Source of the DNA: Amanita rubescens
Taxonomy: Eukaryota; Basidiomycota; Agaricomycetes; Agaricales; Amanitaceae
Assembly (NCBI GenBank): GCA_015039365.1
Contig: WION01000014.1
Location: 496,001 to 560,000 of the forward strand
DNA length: 64,000 bases
Direction: 5' to 3'
Part shown: in pieces, positions 22,170 to 33,266 of the stretch
How positions within the stretch are numbered: the stretch's first letter is position 1
Layout of the letters: each line of letters starts with the position of its first letter
Translations under genes and position numbers: made by a program
Notes under the pieces: generated by a model
What the model was told of the DNA's origin: nothing
Databases searched by the model: none
Seen by the model: only the letters and a program-made list of their open reading frames with translations

Positions 22170-23121
22170 CTGTGGCAACTGTCAAAATGGCTCCGGCCGG
22201 CTTATTTAGTGCCGAACCGGTGTGACACTTCTATATGAAGCGCTCGCACACACGCGATGTGGGGCTCGTTTCTTGTCTCACCCGTAAGACATATCAGTGA
22301 TATTCTTCAAACCTCTGTCATGACTGCGGCTGGCCATCACTTGGCACTCGCTGCCCCGTTCGTCTAGTAACTGTGCCTACAATTCAATCCTCTTCCGATC
22401 AGTGGCGTGACAAGGCCACTCATTGGAAACCACACAACATGCGCATGTGAACCTGTGTTAACCAACATGAGTGCACAATCATAAAGGATCTAACAGTTGA
22501 CTTGTCTATAACAGCGATGTTAGAAAGCGGTGACAGGGGACGAGCGATGTTTAATGATACAGGTGTCAACCCCGCTCTCTACCGGTTCAGGCCTTCAGTG
22601 TCACCGCCAGCCGCAACACTATGCTTTGAAAGCCTCTGTCTTCTCCTTACAATGATCTCTTCTTGACGACATTTCTCATACATATGAACCACAGACGAAT
22701 CGTTGCTCGAGACGGTTGGTCATGCAACTGATCCCCATTTCCGGGATCTGCAAGCTTTCTCCATTCATTTCATTGATCGTCGCCTATCCTGTATGATCGT
22801 CGCCTATATCCTGCAGCAGCAGTATGGTAACAAGGTCGGGCTACATAGGGCTACATAGTACATCATTGACATAACAATTAACATACCATTTCAGGGGACG
22901 CTTATCATCGATGTCAAGGCTCGCCCTGGAAACGCTTGCATTATGTGCCCCCAATTGGCTTGATAGGCGCAATAACAGGTCTCCTTTAGGCATACAATCA
23001 CTAACGCTTCCCACTGTAAACTGTTATATACGCCGACATAACATGCCCCCCATCTGTGGTCTTGACGATCGCCAGAGCGACACTTCGATTTTGGGCAGAG
23101 AGCATTGACAAATCGAGGACA
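22170..23121. other. Intergenic region upstream of the first DUF6533-like gene
   Basis: No convincing exon was found in this 950-bp stretch. A short direct repeat, gatcgtcgccta followed by tcctg, occurs at 22767 and again at about 22795. The last about 100 bp before the ATG at 23122 form the promoter of the membrane protein gene. Confidence 0.4.
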
Positions 23122-24635
23122 ATGGAGGCTCTCCTAGCGGACGTCGCATATATAATGCGTCTTGGTAACGTACGCTGATATCTTCATATTTCATATCTTT
23201 CCTGACGTATTCCACCGCAGTACTTTGTTCGTGAGTCACCTTCACGCTAGGATGACAAACAAATCCATTGCTAATTGTCACCAAGTTGCGGGAAACACAC
23301 TCTTCGTGAGCTCCTATGTTCCACGCCAAACTCGATTCTCATCGCAAGCTAGATATATGACTACCTTTTAATGTTCGACCAAGAGGTTTCACTTATCTGG
23401 GGATCTAAGTGGACTCTCGTCAAAGTTCTTTATCTGCTGTCAAGATACATGCCCTTCGTAGACGTGACGGTCGTTTCTTATCGTAAGCCCAGACTTGATA
23501 ACCAGTACCATCCCGTTGACTTTTACCTTTGTAGACCAATTTGTTCCACTTTTGACAATTGATCAATGCAAGATTGCTTACAGGATAAATGGCAGTGAGT
23601 CAAAGTCTTGCCGCCGTCTCAGCCTCTGGATAATTCCATATCACGCAAGGCATGTTTGTCATCGGGATGGCAATGAGTGAAGGTAAATTGGTCCGCCGTA
23701 GGCATACGGATCTCGCACTTATCTTTCAATTCCCTTAGCTGTTCTGACTATTCGAACTTGGATCATCTGGAATAAGGACCGCAGGCTGGCAATCGGTCTT
23801 ATGATTTTCTTTTTCACCGTTTGGGGAGTGGGTCTCTATATTATGTATCAATTCATCGAGTCACTGCAATGTAAGTGGGGAAGGGGAAAATGGACTAGAC
23901 CAAACTAACGCCCACAGTCTTTGAACTGCCGTTTCCGGTTATTAACGGTTGCGTATTCCTTGCTGGTAGTCGTATCGTCTCAGTTGACTGGGCGTTGCTA
24001 CTCTTTTATAACACGGGTGAGTGATGGCATTTTGACCCTAAAAGGATAGCTGAATTATGAAATCGCGCAGGAAACCTGGCGCTCATGGTCATCAGGGCAA
24101 CATCTCTCTGTGCGTACATTTGTGGCCAACGTCCTCTATACTCATATGTATTAGACTGGTCGGGCGTTGATTCCCATCTTTTCAAGCGCTTGCATAGGGA
24201 TGGTACGTCTCCCCTATCCAACAGTCTCCGCTTCTTGATTTAATCGTCTCAGGCGTGTATTACTATGTCTTCCTCTTTCGTGCGTGCCAAAAGTATGAGT
24301 GGATAAGACACCTTCACTAATCTTTGGATTAGTGCTTGCAGTCATCAATGTATCTGTGATATTTTCGTCTCCTGTGAGTCATCTTGCAGTAGCGTAGTTT
24401 GTGTGCTGAAGAGAACTTGATTAGGCGGAGTACGTAGATTTATTATCCAGGTATGTGCCTGGTCTTGGATTGTCAGTTCAATCTTACGATGCCCGTAAAC
24501 AGCGTGCTGCGCATGTTGCACTCCAACCTATCAAGTCGTGTTATACTCGACATCCGCAGGCAGGTGGCGAAATCAAATGGAAGGGCGGAGCTTCCCGTAG
24601 TGCACCGTGTACAACTTCCAACGAATCCTGTATAA
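23122..24635 (+). CDS. DUF6533-like multi-pass membrane protein, tandem copy A
   Basis: This is a fungal integral membrane protein of unknown function, of a family expanded in mushrooms. Fourteen exons, including a 10-nt one (23221-23230) and a 20-nt one (23286-23305), join to about 288 residues starting MEALLADVAYIMRLGN. The N-terminal signature is IYDYLLMFDQEVSLIW, then KWTLVKVLYLLSRYMPFVDV (DUF6533). Further hydrophobic helices follow: FVIGMAMSEAVLTIRTWIIW, LMIFFFTVWGVGLYIMYQFI, SVDWALLLFYNT, VYYYVFLFLLAVINVSVIFS. The C-terminus is basic (SSRVILDIRRQVAKS) and presumably cytosolic. It is a tandem duplicate of the next gene, with the same exon structure. The domain name is from recollection of the signature; a seven-helix topology is inferred. 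Confidence 0.82.
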
Positions 24636-25402
24636 AGAATGAAATTGATTTTCTCTCATTCCAGACCGTCAGCTGACCACATCGTGTCCGATGTGTCGTA
24701 GGTTGTTCAGACGCCCTTGGATTGTTGATCTTGTTTCATGGAGACAAACATATGGGTGCATATGCCACTTCTAACCATGTGCCATTCGGTTGTGCCGGAA
24801 ACGTACTTTACCAGGCGCGAGTTGTTTATAGATGCAGCTGTCAGTGATGCATTCATTTCATCGGTTACGAAGTGGTTAAATTGGGCATGGTACTTGAAAT
24901 ATCCTGGTTCGAGACCCCACTCAGATTCTATAAGCGATTCCCCGGATAGATCTTTACTTTTTCAGTATGAGTAGATAAAATCTTGGACTCATCGTGCTCG
25001 AGAGTTGGGAAGCATCATTGTGGCGCGTGAGCGGAATATAAATAATTTATAAACCTCCCCGAATCCCCATCTGTCGGGCTGATTTTCACACGCTGGTGAC
25101 AGTGCCATGTGCCACGAACATCTCAGTTCGTTAAGGTAATCAATTGCTGCTAACATGTCTCCTTCTTTTCGATCATATGTTTACCGGTACGTACAGCTTA
25201 CTACCGGCCTAGATGCGGGCTATTGTACTTTGGACAGGCGGGGTTGTGCCTCGAAATGGCGGAGTCTGCCGCGCCGTTTGGCAGTGAACGGCCTCTGCCA
25301 CTAGTATATATCCTGACATTCCACATCCACAAAACGTGGTCTTGATGATCATTGAAGCTACATCTTAACTCCAGGCAGAGCATCTCCACGCTTTATTCCA
25401 TA
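24636..25402. other. Spacer between the tandem DUF6533-like genes
   Basis: About 770 bp with no supported gene. The part just before 25403 carries the promoter of copy B. The sequence around 25320-25345 (aaaacgtggtcttgatgatcatt) resembles 23055-23075 before copy A (tgtggtcttgacgatcgcc), so part of the promoter was duplicated with the gene. Confidence 0.45.
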
Positions 25403-26955
25403 ATGAACCAGGACGCTCTTCTAGCTGAAATTGCGTCCGTGATGTTTCTAAACAATGTACGCTCAAATATTTTTATGACGTTGCGTCTGTCTTACTTGCG
25501 TGACTACAGTGCTTTACTGGTGAGTATCCCCCGAGTCGAAGAAATAATTAAACTCATTATTTCCCGCTCAGTTGCCAGCAACTCGTTACTGGTAAACATC
25601 CTCAAGAGTTGCCGAATCTGGATTCTCAATGTCACTTCATTGATAGGTTTATGACTACTTGCTGATGTTGGAAGACGAACTCTCGCTGATCTGGAACGCC
25701 AAATGGGCCCTTGTAAAAGTCCTCTATCTATTCTCGAGATATATGCCCTTTGCGGATGTAGTCATTGTGTCTTATCGTAAGCCTATGCTGCGCATTTTTC
25801 CATGTCAATCTTTACATTTGATATCGATAGATCAATTTTTCCCGCACTTGACAAATGAACAGTGTAAGACCGCATACAGAATTAACGGCAGTGAGTCTGG
25901 TCATTCCCCATCATCTCCGAGTATGTCGTTGTTGATAGTCTATTATGAAAGGCATGTTTATTGTTGGTATGGGTATGAGTGAAGGCGAGTTAACCCTCGG
26001 TCGTGACATGTTCTCCTACTCATCCACCAATATTTCAGCTGTCTTGACACTTCGGACTTGGATCATCTGGAATAAGGACCGAAGATTAACGATTGGTCTC
26101 CCCATTTTCTTTTTTGCTTTGTGGGCAGCAGGACTCTACATCATGTATCAATCCGTCGAATCGCTACAATGTAAGGTCGCCTCCATTGGACTCCTCGATC
26201 ACATCATATACCTATAACAGTCGTTCAATCGCCGTCGCCGTTCATCAAAGGGTGCCTATACTCTCATGGCAGTCGCGTTATCTCGATAGATTGGGGTTTG
26301 TTGTTGCTGTACAATACTGGTGAGTAGTATCATTGTCCGATTAGATACAAGTAATTCAAATCGCGCAAATATTACAGTGAACTTAACACTTATGATCATC
26401 CGAGTAACATCTATGTGTTGAGTATGCCCATACTTACCTCGGGTTGGATGCTCATCTAGGCCGAACTATTAGATTGGTCGGGTGTCGATTCCCACCTTCT
26501 AAAGCGTCTTCATAAGGATGGTACGTCATGCTCACGTCTTATGGGTCGCAATCTATACTCACTCCATAACCAATGCAGGTGTATATTATTATGCGTTTCT
26601 TTTCCGTGCGTGACCTGTTCTGAGATAGCATATCCTTCTGATGTCGATATTACATCAGTGCTTGCTGCCATCAATGTATCGTTTATATTGTCGGTTCCTG
26701 TGAGTCGTTTTAATGACACATAAGCATCAATCGGAACTGACGCCCTGGTTAGACGGTGTTCGTGAATTTACTATCTAGGTATAGTTAGCCAATCCGTCTC
26801 TACCACACCTTTGTCTGACACTCACTAATAGTGTCATGCGTATCCTGCATTCGAATCTATCGAGTCGCGTTATTTTGGACATTCGTAGGCAGGTAGCGAA
26901 ATCGGCTGGCAGACTAGAGTCTCGTACTCGCTCACGACCAAATTCGTCAGTTTAA
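25403..26955 (+). CDS. DUF6533-like multi-pass membrane protein, tandem copy B
   Basis: This is the second tandem copy, about 285 residues in fourteen exons with the same boundaries as copy A, including the 10-nt exon 25510-25519 and the 20-nt exon 25572-25591. It begins MNQDALLAEIASVMFLNN and carries VYDYLLMLEDELSLIWNAKW and VLYLFSRYMPFADVVIVSY. The conserved TLRTWIIWNKDRR loop precedes helix LPIFFFALWAAGLYIMYQSV. The end is SSRVILDIRRQVAKSAGRLE and then an Arg/Ser tail. One intron starts at 25985 with GC instead of GT (GAAG|GCGAGT), where copy A has GT. A plasma-membrane or endomembrane location is likely; the function is unknown. Confidence 0.82.
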
Positions 26956-27140
26956 TCAAATATGTATATATAGTTGCGAACCTTTGACATTGAGCCCATA
27001 ACACGTGACCATACCGGGGATGCTTCCAGACTTCAGCTTGTGGGATCTATGGAAGGACATGGTGAATCTGGCCATATGTATCATGATGAGAGTTGCAAGG
27101 GGAAATCGACTAGTGGTGTATTCAAACCATAGATGATGCG

Positions 27141-27422
27141 CTACCTCTGGTATTCTGGGTCCTTGAGGATCTTCTCCAACAGGTCACCCAAAGCTCCATT
27201 TCCTCTTGCGTCTCGACGGTATATGGAATAAGCAGTGCAACATCTACATCGCAAGGTCCTTGATACACTTATCTCAGCATCATGGCACACCGTCTTCTGC
27301 CGAAATGGACGTGGAGATATCTGTAACGCTAGATATGACTGTGTGCTTACATTGCAAGCTGGCCCCTTGCGGAGAAGAGGTAGGGTGATGGGAATGTCAT
27401 CGGCGGATTCGTCCATATACAA
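27141..27422 (-). CDS. Possible small gene, exon-like segments only
   Basis: An AG-flanked segment on the minus strand (about 27350-27450) reads MDESADDIPITLPLLRKGPA and ends at a good donor (AAT|GTAAGC). After about 90 nt, either of two frames looks coding: VDVALLIPYTVETQEEMELW, or GALGDLLEKILKDPEYQR with a stop at 27141. The two cannot both be right. The open frame across the whole interval is reported as the bounding box. The family was not recognised. Confidence 0.28.
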   Translation of the reverse strand: MYMDESADDIPITLPLLRKGPACNVSTQSYLALQISPRPFRQKTVCHDAEISVSRTLRCRCCTAYSIYRRDARGNGALGDLLEKILKDPEYQR

Positions 27423-27660
27423 GTCTCGTGAGTGCCCGCGAAACTGGGGTGAGTCGTTTTAGTATAAGACCTCGATCATCACCCTAGTTCATAAAATTTA
27501 GGTAGGTAGACTCGGAGCTTTACGTTCCTCAACCAATTCTTTGATTGCACTAGAACGACTTTCGTCGTTTCTTTTATTATTCCTAAACTACGATTGCTAT
27601 ATGCATATCAGAACGGACCCATGGCAAACTAGATGTACACTTCTTCTTTCTAGACCGACT

Positions 27661-29119
27661 TTAAGCCCAACGTTGAACGACGACACTATTAGCCAACCCT
27701 GCCGCTTCAATAGTTTGCATGTTGTCTTCAAGGATGCGGTTTGGGAACGTCGTTCCGATTGTGTAAGTTCGAGACATGTTTTCAGGGCGTGATCTGATCA
27801 TGTCAGGTTTGAAATGATAGCATATATTGAACAAACGTACGCATTGATGAAGTTTCGGATATCCTGAACGGTATGAATCAAATTCATCCTGCAAACCATT
27901 CTAGTTCACGGAATTAGAGAAGGACTCAATTTGAATTGTTTGATGTTTTACCTTGTACCATCAGCGAGGCGAAGCTGTATGCTCGTCATTGGCTTGGTTT
28001 GATCAACCTCAAAGCGAGTATTGAGGCTCTCGCGTTCTTCTGGCTCTCGCACATTCGAAGAAGAGGAGGCAGGAAAAGAGCCAGGCATAGTAGAAGCCGC
28101 ACTGGTGAAGGTTGGAACAGGTGCTCCGAGGCGATGGCCAGCGCCACCGAATGCTTTCTTTTGTGGAGGAACGTAGTCCTCAGTGGTACGTTTCGCGACT
28201 CTAAGCTCTACGGGTTGGCCGGGAAGGACGTTTAAAATTGAAGGAGGTGCTCGGCTACGATATGAGATGAAGTCTTCAAATGAGCAGTTCACTTACCCGG
28301 CATTGATTTCCGATAGTATATGCGCGTTGGCGGGATCATCATAACGCATAAGCTCGCCGTCTTCAACTGCGAACCCATCTCTCCAGAAAGTGATATGTCG
28401 TACGGCGATTTCTTCTGTTGTTTAAGTAAAGATGAGTGCGGAGGGGGATCCACGTACCTTGTTCAAGGGGTTGTGCACTGGGATCTGGGATGTAGGTGCT
28501 AGGTTCTTCATCACTGCCAAGTCTATGTCCGCCTCCGGTAAAGACATTGGAATGCGACGTAGAGACAGGAGGAGGTCCTGCCCTAGAACAGGGTTAATAT
28601 AGGAGCCGAAACAGCGCAGATCACCAACTTACTCAGCAGCTCGGCGCAGTAAATCCCTTACCGTGTCACCGCCAGGAATTGCCCTGTGCCTGTCAGGGTT
28701 TTCAATCGATATGCCACTGAGGTGGAATGAGCACTGCGCAGTATATGTATGAGGTGAAAAATAAGACCTTCTTTCGCCACCAGCAAACCAACTCTCGCCG
28801 TGACCCTCTTCATCTTCATCTTCGTCCTCATCCTCGTCGTTGCCGGCTGGGGCAGATCGAGGTGGACCACCAGACGATGCGGAGTTCATGCTATCAATTG
28901 TTGTAAACCTACTGGTACCTCTTCCACTCGAGCTGGATGGACTGTGCCCAGATGAGGTTTATACAGAGCGCGAGAGATATAGGCTTACGTTGCCCAGTCG
29001 CCAATGCGACCGACGCGGGGATTCGAAGATGGACGAACCCAAGTAGAGGGAAGAGACTCGACTGCACGTCCATCGAGAGTGCGTCCAGTACCAGAAGGGT
29101 TGTCATCGTCGTTAGACAT
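27661..29119 (-). CDS. SHP1: Cdc48/p97 cofactor, p47/Shp1-like (SEP and UBX domains)
   Basis: This adaptor recruits Cdc48 to ubiquitinated substrates, membrane fusion events and phosphatase regulation. The start at 29119 gives [18 protein letters not shown] followed by [10 protein letters not shown], an acidic Glu/Asp run near 28830, and a short segment ([20 protein letters not shown]). The SEP domain reads [20 protein letters not shown] and [21 protein letters not shown] Ser/Pro linker leads to the UBX domain ([12 protein letters not shown], then [20 protein letters not shown]), ending SVVVQRWA. Several introns of 50-70 nt interrupt it. The N-terminal UBA domain seen in p47 and yeast Shp1 is not visible before the GRTLDGR motif. 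It is head-to-head with the NTF2-like gene, 186 bp apart. Confidence 0.9.
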
Positions 29120-29305
29120 TGAGGAGATTACGCAAGCGATGTTCCCGCGCTACTTCGCTTTTAAATAAATAAACTATACATTATATGTACTATAATGCTC
29201 GCCCTCGATCGCTCTTCATACGACACCATGACGTCACTCTCACCCGCCATTTAATCACCCGCGTCTAGTTTCAAATTTCTTCGTCCTTTCTTTCTCTCCT
29301 TCACC

Positions 29306-30262
29306 ATGGAGGACCCAGTCAGAGATATCAAAGAAGTCTTCCGTCAGCTTACCGCTACCGCATCTCCCGACGTCCAGAAAGAAGCCGTTTACACGTATTA
29401 TGTACCCAACGCCGGGTTGCACCACCCTCTGAGCTACATAGAGCCTGGAATTCTCTCTAGGGAGTCCATTCTTGGGCTATACCAGTAAGTCCAGATTATC
29501 GTCCCTGATGAGCGATTATTGTAAACATGCGATAGATGGTATCGCGTCCTTTCACCGAACGTCTCTATTGACGTCTCAAACATTGGTTAATATTTGCATG
29601 TATGCGCGACATCGGCGCTCATGAAACATGTAGTTTACGACCAACGTCACAATGTCCTTCTATTGGACGTCAAACAAACGTTTCACGTCTTCTTTTTGCC
29701 AGTTGTACCCATGCCTTCACGGTAAGCAGGCAGTCATATATAGTTTGGCGCTCATTCAACGTCCATTTTAGACTGCTAGTACGGCTGATCCTCAAGGAAG
29801 AAGACGGTCTCCATCGCATCGCTTTTCAGGAAGATTTCTTTCACCCTGACGTGAGTAGTCTGCTGATTCGAGACATGTCGCAATACTGATGTGTATATAA
29901 AGGACCTCGCGGCGCTAGTCTTCCCGCCTGCTGCTCCCATTGTTCGATTGACCTTGCGCACTTTTGGCACGGCATCCAATATCTGCGCGAAAGTGTCTCA
30001 AGTCCTGGGATTTTGGCGTCCCCGCACGACAGGCATAGCAGATGAAAGAAACGACAAGAGGAAGTGTAACGAGTCCTCAAACGGTCGGGCGAAGAATAGT
30101 GATGCCCCCCGCTTGGGCCATGAAAGTACCCGAGTACAGGCCAAGAAAAAAGGCGGCGTCAAGAAGAGTAAAGGGCACGAAATCAAGTCAGCTACCTCGA
30201 GCGATAACGTTAACAGTTCCTCGAATCAAGGCGGCGGAGACGAATCCATATCGCAACCTTAA
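29306..30262 (+). CDS. SigF-like NTF2-like domain protein
   Basis: This is a fungal protein with a SnoaL/NTF2-type cone fold. The N-terminus MEDPVRDIKEVFRQLTATAS precedes QKEAVYTYYVPNAGLHHPLS and SRESILGLYQWYRVLSP. The domain ends with LHRIAFQEDFFHPDDLAALV and then a hydrophobic helix near the C-terminus (PAAPIVRLTLRTFGTASNIC). The basic, Ser-rich tail (AKKKGGVKKSKGHEI) is disordered. Exons are joined by 50-nt introns at about 29486, 29585, 29722 and 29850. The pattern of an NTF2-like domain with FHP at its end matches the SigF-like group known only from fungi. The function is unknown. The long basic tail could bind nucleic acid or acidic proteins. Confidence 0.82.
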
Positions 30263-31036
30263 GGTGGTTAATTTTAAACCGCAGCTTGGTTTGTAAAAAT
30301 ATTAATAGACATACATAATTGTGTAGAGACTTCCTTCCCTTGTGTTAATTTACCCGGGGTAATGCATGGCAAGCCAAAGTTACGGTCGCAATGAGTTGCT
30401 AAGAGTATGCGGGTGCCACCATAAACCAATCACTTCAAGCGCAACGATCGCAACGGCAGGAAAGGATGGCGGAGCCGCACTTGAGGTTTGCTGGGAGTTG
30501 TCAAACCTGTCAAAACGCTCGAGTTACCGATACGTCCAACGCGTTGGCTTGAAGATGCCCAAGCCCATGTATAAATATGTGCTCGAGAAAGGCTTGTCGG
30601 CGTGTGATGATCGAGATCGAGATCCATGATTTTGACGCGCCACCGCATCTTTCACTTTTCGTTATCCCAGGGATGTTATATTCAAATACAAGCCCTCGAC
30701 TCGATTGGAAATATCGAATGGCATTGCACCCGTTGTCGATCGGTGACACTTTTGCCAATACTCTTGCACCTCATCCACTATCTGGCTTAGTTGTACGCGA
30801 CTCTACATCTGGGATTGAAGGTGCTTTGCTGTCGGCAACAGACAAGATACCAGAGCTCTCACTTAGCCTGAAACTGGCGCGTAAGCGCGTCTCAACTCTG
30901 GATCAATTGAGCGCCCTTCGAAGGTACACAAGAAGGACGTACAATACAACTACTCGACATTCATGCATCGTCGCTTGCCAACGCTTGTGACCAACAGTTG
31001 GACCTAGTATCTTCTGGGGAATGTCCTCTTCGTCCG
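30263..31036. other. Mostly unassigned; one long plus-strand frame
   Basis: A frame is open from 30577 to 30990 (137 codons; HPLSIGDTFANTLAPHPLSG, later LARKRVSTLDQLSALRRYTR). It lacks clear splice partners and recognisable motifs, so it is left unassigned. No repeats were seen. Confidence 0.3.
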
Positions 31037-31240
31037 CTATGAACCGGGGGATCCATTACGTCCATTATCTCCACCTCCAGAGGATCCTCCGGGGGAGCGT
31101 CCGCGTCCAGGTTGTGGGTATTGGTTGGCGGGACTATGAAGCTCGGGTGAGTCTGATCCGTAGTTGGTTGGAGCAGCAATGACGTAGATGCTGAGCAGAA
31201 GAGTGAACACGATTCCGGGCGACAAAAATACCTGCTTTCG
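31037..31240 (-). pseudogene. Start-less small secreted protein remnant, related to the gene at 11.77 kb
   Basis: The minus strand carries the same TATA box and leader as the gene at 11768. Where that gene has its ATG, this one reads ttttgtcgcc and has no ATG. The frame that follows encodes a signal-peptide-like stretch (GIVFTLLLSIYVIAAPT), then a Gly/Ser/Pro-rich tail (PGRGRSPGGSSGGGDNGRNG), and stops at 31037. Either the start was lost or a non-AUG codon (TTG) is used. Confidence 0.55.
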
Positions 31241-31300
31241 AAGGGAACAGACGCACGGTTGAAAAGACCGGCTCTGAGGAGGATTTGTGCTTCGATGTCC

Positions 31301-31310
31301 CCTTTTTATA
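31301..31310 (-). promoter_or_regulatory. TATA box, twin of the one at 11672
   Basis: On the minus strand this reads TATAAAAAGG, preceded by cgcg and followed by tcctcagagccggtctttt and cgaaagcaggta, in the same order and spacing as at 11.67-11.76 kb. Confidence 0.6.
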
Positions 31311-31364
31311 CGCGAAATTCGCTTCCTAAGGCTGTGTCACTAAGATTACCCACTCAGAAGGTTA

Positions 31365-31560
31365 TTAATCCATTGGTAGACGCTCATGCGCTGATATGCC
31401 TTCGAGAAGCGCCGTATACGGTTTGAAGAGAATGGCGGGCCAAAGCTCCGGTTTATCCTTGGTGCCTTTGGCAAGGTAATTAATATCTGTGGCATGTCGG
31501 ACCTTACTGATGACTCCACCGACACGAACGTATGTATTCAATCCGAATACCCTGCAAGTT
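31365..31560 (-). CDS. Coding-like last exon of an unrecognised gene
   Basis: After an AG at about 31557 (acttgcag) the minus strand reads VFGLNTYVRVGGVISKVRHA and then LAKGTKDKPELWPAILFKPY, ending at a TAA at 31365. The texture is that of a real exon. A segment upstream (WLLMCTFYLLYVS) could be intron or a membrane segment. No start or partner exon was found, and the family is not recognised. Confidence 0.3.
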
Positions 31561-31682
31561 GATACGTACAATAAATAAAATGTACACATCAGTAACCAAT
31601 CCATAATCATGTATCGTGAATAGCGATTCCGACCGAGACAAAGTTATAGTCGCGACGAGTTTCCTAAGGGGTCTGCTGCGCT

Positions 31683-32957
31683 CTACAGAACCCGGACCAT
31701 CGAATCATCAAATTGTACTTCAAGAGGACTGATCGCAATGACGGGCAAAGGTGGCGGTAGTAGTACGTTATCATGATGGGAACCAACAATTTCATGCATG
31801 CTGTGCAGAAAGAATGGCGCAGGCTGAAGTGGGCAAGTTTGCTCGTGGAAACCAGGTACTGAGAAGACCGTGGTTCGACCTGCGCTGCCGTCATCTGAGG
31901 CTTCCGTTTGCGCTTCATCTACCTGACAATTCTTCGGATCGAAAACAATAATCGACTCTTCGTCTATAATCAGACTGGGTACAGGAGGAACCGGATGCGC
32001 TGTCCGCCTCCTCGGAGGTGGTTCCTTCTGGCGCTTATCGCCGCGCGAAGTACGTCTCACCGGTAGGGATACACGCGAGAAAAACCTTGAAAGTCCATGC
32101 GCGGGTGACCGCAAGCTCTTCGATGAGAATGATGTTCGGTCGAATGTGAATTTTGAACCTTTTGCACTGCGAGGGGCTTTAGGCGTCGTGGGCGGTTCGG
32201 GGAGTTGAGGGGCTACCGCAACTATGACCTCATCATTCCGCTGAGCGGGAGGCGACGCCACCGGTTCATTGGGCACCTCGGAAATAACGCTAAGGACGGC
32301 GTGAGGAATGTGTTCTTCCAGCAATGGAGAGGGGCACTGAGGTAAGGGTTTTTCCGTCTCTGTTGTTACTAGGTTCGGGAGGTTCAGAACGAACGTGCTT
32401 TTCGTTGCTGAAGCGGATGCTAATGGAAGAATAAACTTTGAGGTTGGGCTGAACGCGACTGCGAAGCGACGCCTATCGACGCGGAAGTGGTTAGCCGATC
32501 GCTTCCCTGTGTCTGGGTCTGGATCTGTATTTCCGTCTGCAAATTTGCCCGTGTCTGGGTTTGGCTCCTCATCCCAGGAATCCTGACTGTACACGCTCTC
32601 GATGGTGGCTGCGCTGAATGGAGTCTGGGCTGCGCCTAATTTCCGCGCGGAGGGTGGGCCAGAGGCAGACTTGGGGTTGAGGCACGGCCCACGGGCAAAA
32701 AATAACGGCGGAGGCTGGGAAATTAATATCACGATGGGATAGCTATGTGGAATGAGAAAAGATAAACGTACCATACCACCGCTTTCGCCAGATTCCTCAT
32801 CGATCGACGTTGGCGAAGTGGGCAAGAATCCAGCGTCGTACGCACCAAAAGTCCTAAACTTGAAAGACGGATGTTCGACTAGCGACAAAGATAAGTTCTG
32901 TGCGGCGGGGCGGAGTAGCGTCCGTCGCCGAGGAGCGCCTGGGCTCATTAATGTCAT
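31683..32957 (-). CDS. Hypothetical disordered Ser/Pro-rich protein (about 405 aa)
   Basis: The ATG at 32957 gives MTLMSPGAPRRRTLLRPAAQ. An in-frame 57-nt intron (GTACGT...TTTCCCAG, about 32708-32764) separates SGESGGM from PPPLFFARGPCLNP. The rest is one long exon, low-complexity and rich in Pro, Ser and Thr, with a basic segment (SRFFSRVSLPVRRTSRGDKR) and an end in FDDSMVRVL. No globular domain, signal peptide or membrane helix is seen. Many SP and TP sites suggest a phosphorylated regulatory or scaffold protein, but that is a guess. Codon use is normal and the frame is 424 codons long, so the gene is real. Confidence 0.7.
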   Translation of the reverse strand: MTLMSPGAPRRRTLLRPAAQNLSLSLVEHPSFKFRTFGAYDAGFLPTSPTSIDEESGESGGMVRLSFLIPHSYPIVILISQPPPLFFARGPCLNPKSASGPPSARKLGAAQTPFSAATIESVYSQDSWDEEPNPDTGKFADGNTDPDPDTGKRSANHFRVDRRRFAVAFSPTSKFILPLASASATKSTFVLNLPNLVTTETEKPLPQCPSPLLEEHIPHAVLSVISEVPNEPVASPPAQRNDEVIVAVAPQLPEPPTTPKAPRSAKGSKFTFDRTSFSSKSLRSPAHGLSRFFSRVSLPVRRTSRGDKRQKEPPPRRRTAHPVPPVPSLIIDEESIIVFDPKNCQVDEAQTEASDDGSAGRTTVFSVPGFHEQTCPLQPAPFFLHSMHEIVGSHHDNVLLPPPLPVIAISPLEVQFDDSMVRVL

Positions 32958-33266
32958 TACTCGGAGAACTAATTATGGACGGCGGTGAGTGATGGAAGGG
33001 CGACCTGCGCTAGAAATTCCGCACTAGTTTATTACTTTTAAATTTTATATGATTTGGGGTGTGGCATATCTAAGGGGCCTGATGCCGCTCGATGAAAACA
33101 TCAAATTTGATAGATGCTAAGCTGACTGATGTTCTTGCAGCTGAACCGGCTGTTTCACACTCACGCTGTCTTGTTTTCTTCATCTTTATAATGGTACATG
33201 CTACATGAGTGATACGTACATTTACAAAATGGCCAGTACATCAGTTACGGAGGTTGTCCGCTCTCT

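Noticed and set aside
24893..24935. Possible tRNA T-arm (cctggttcgagacc)
   Set aside because: No acceptor, D or anticodon arms can be folded around it.
24738..24974. Frame of 78 codons between the tandem DUF6533-like genes
   Set aside because: No similarity to either copy and no splice signals; most likely chance.
32752..32988. Plus-strand frame of 78 codons at the 5' end of the disordered protein gene
   Set aside because: Antisense of the real gene; no splice partners or motifs.
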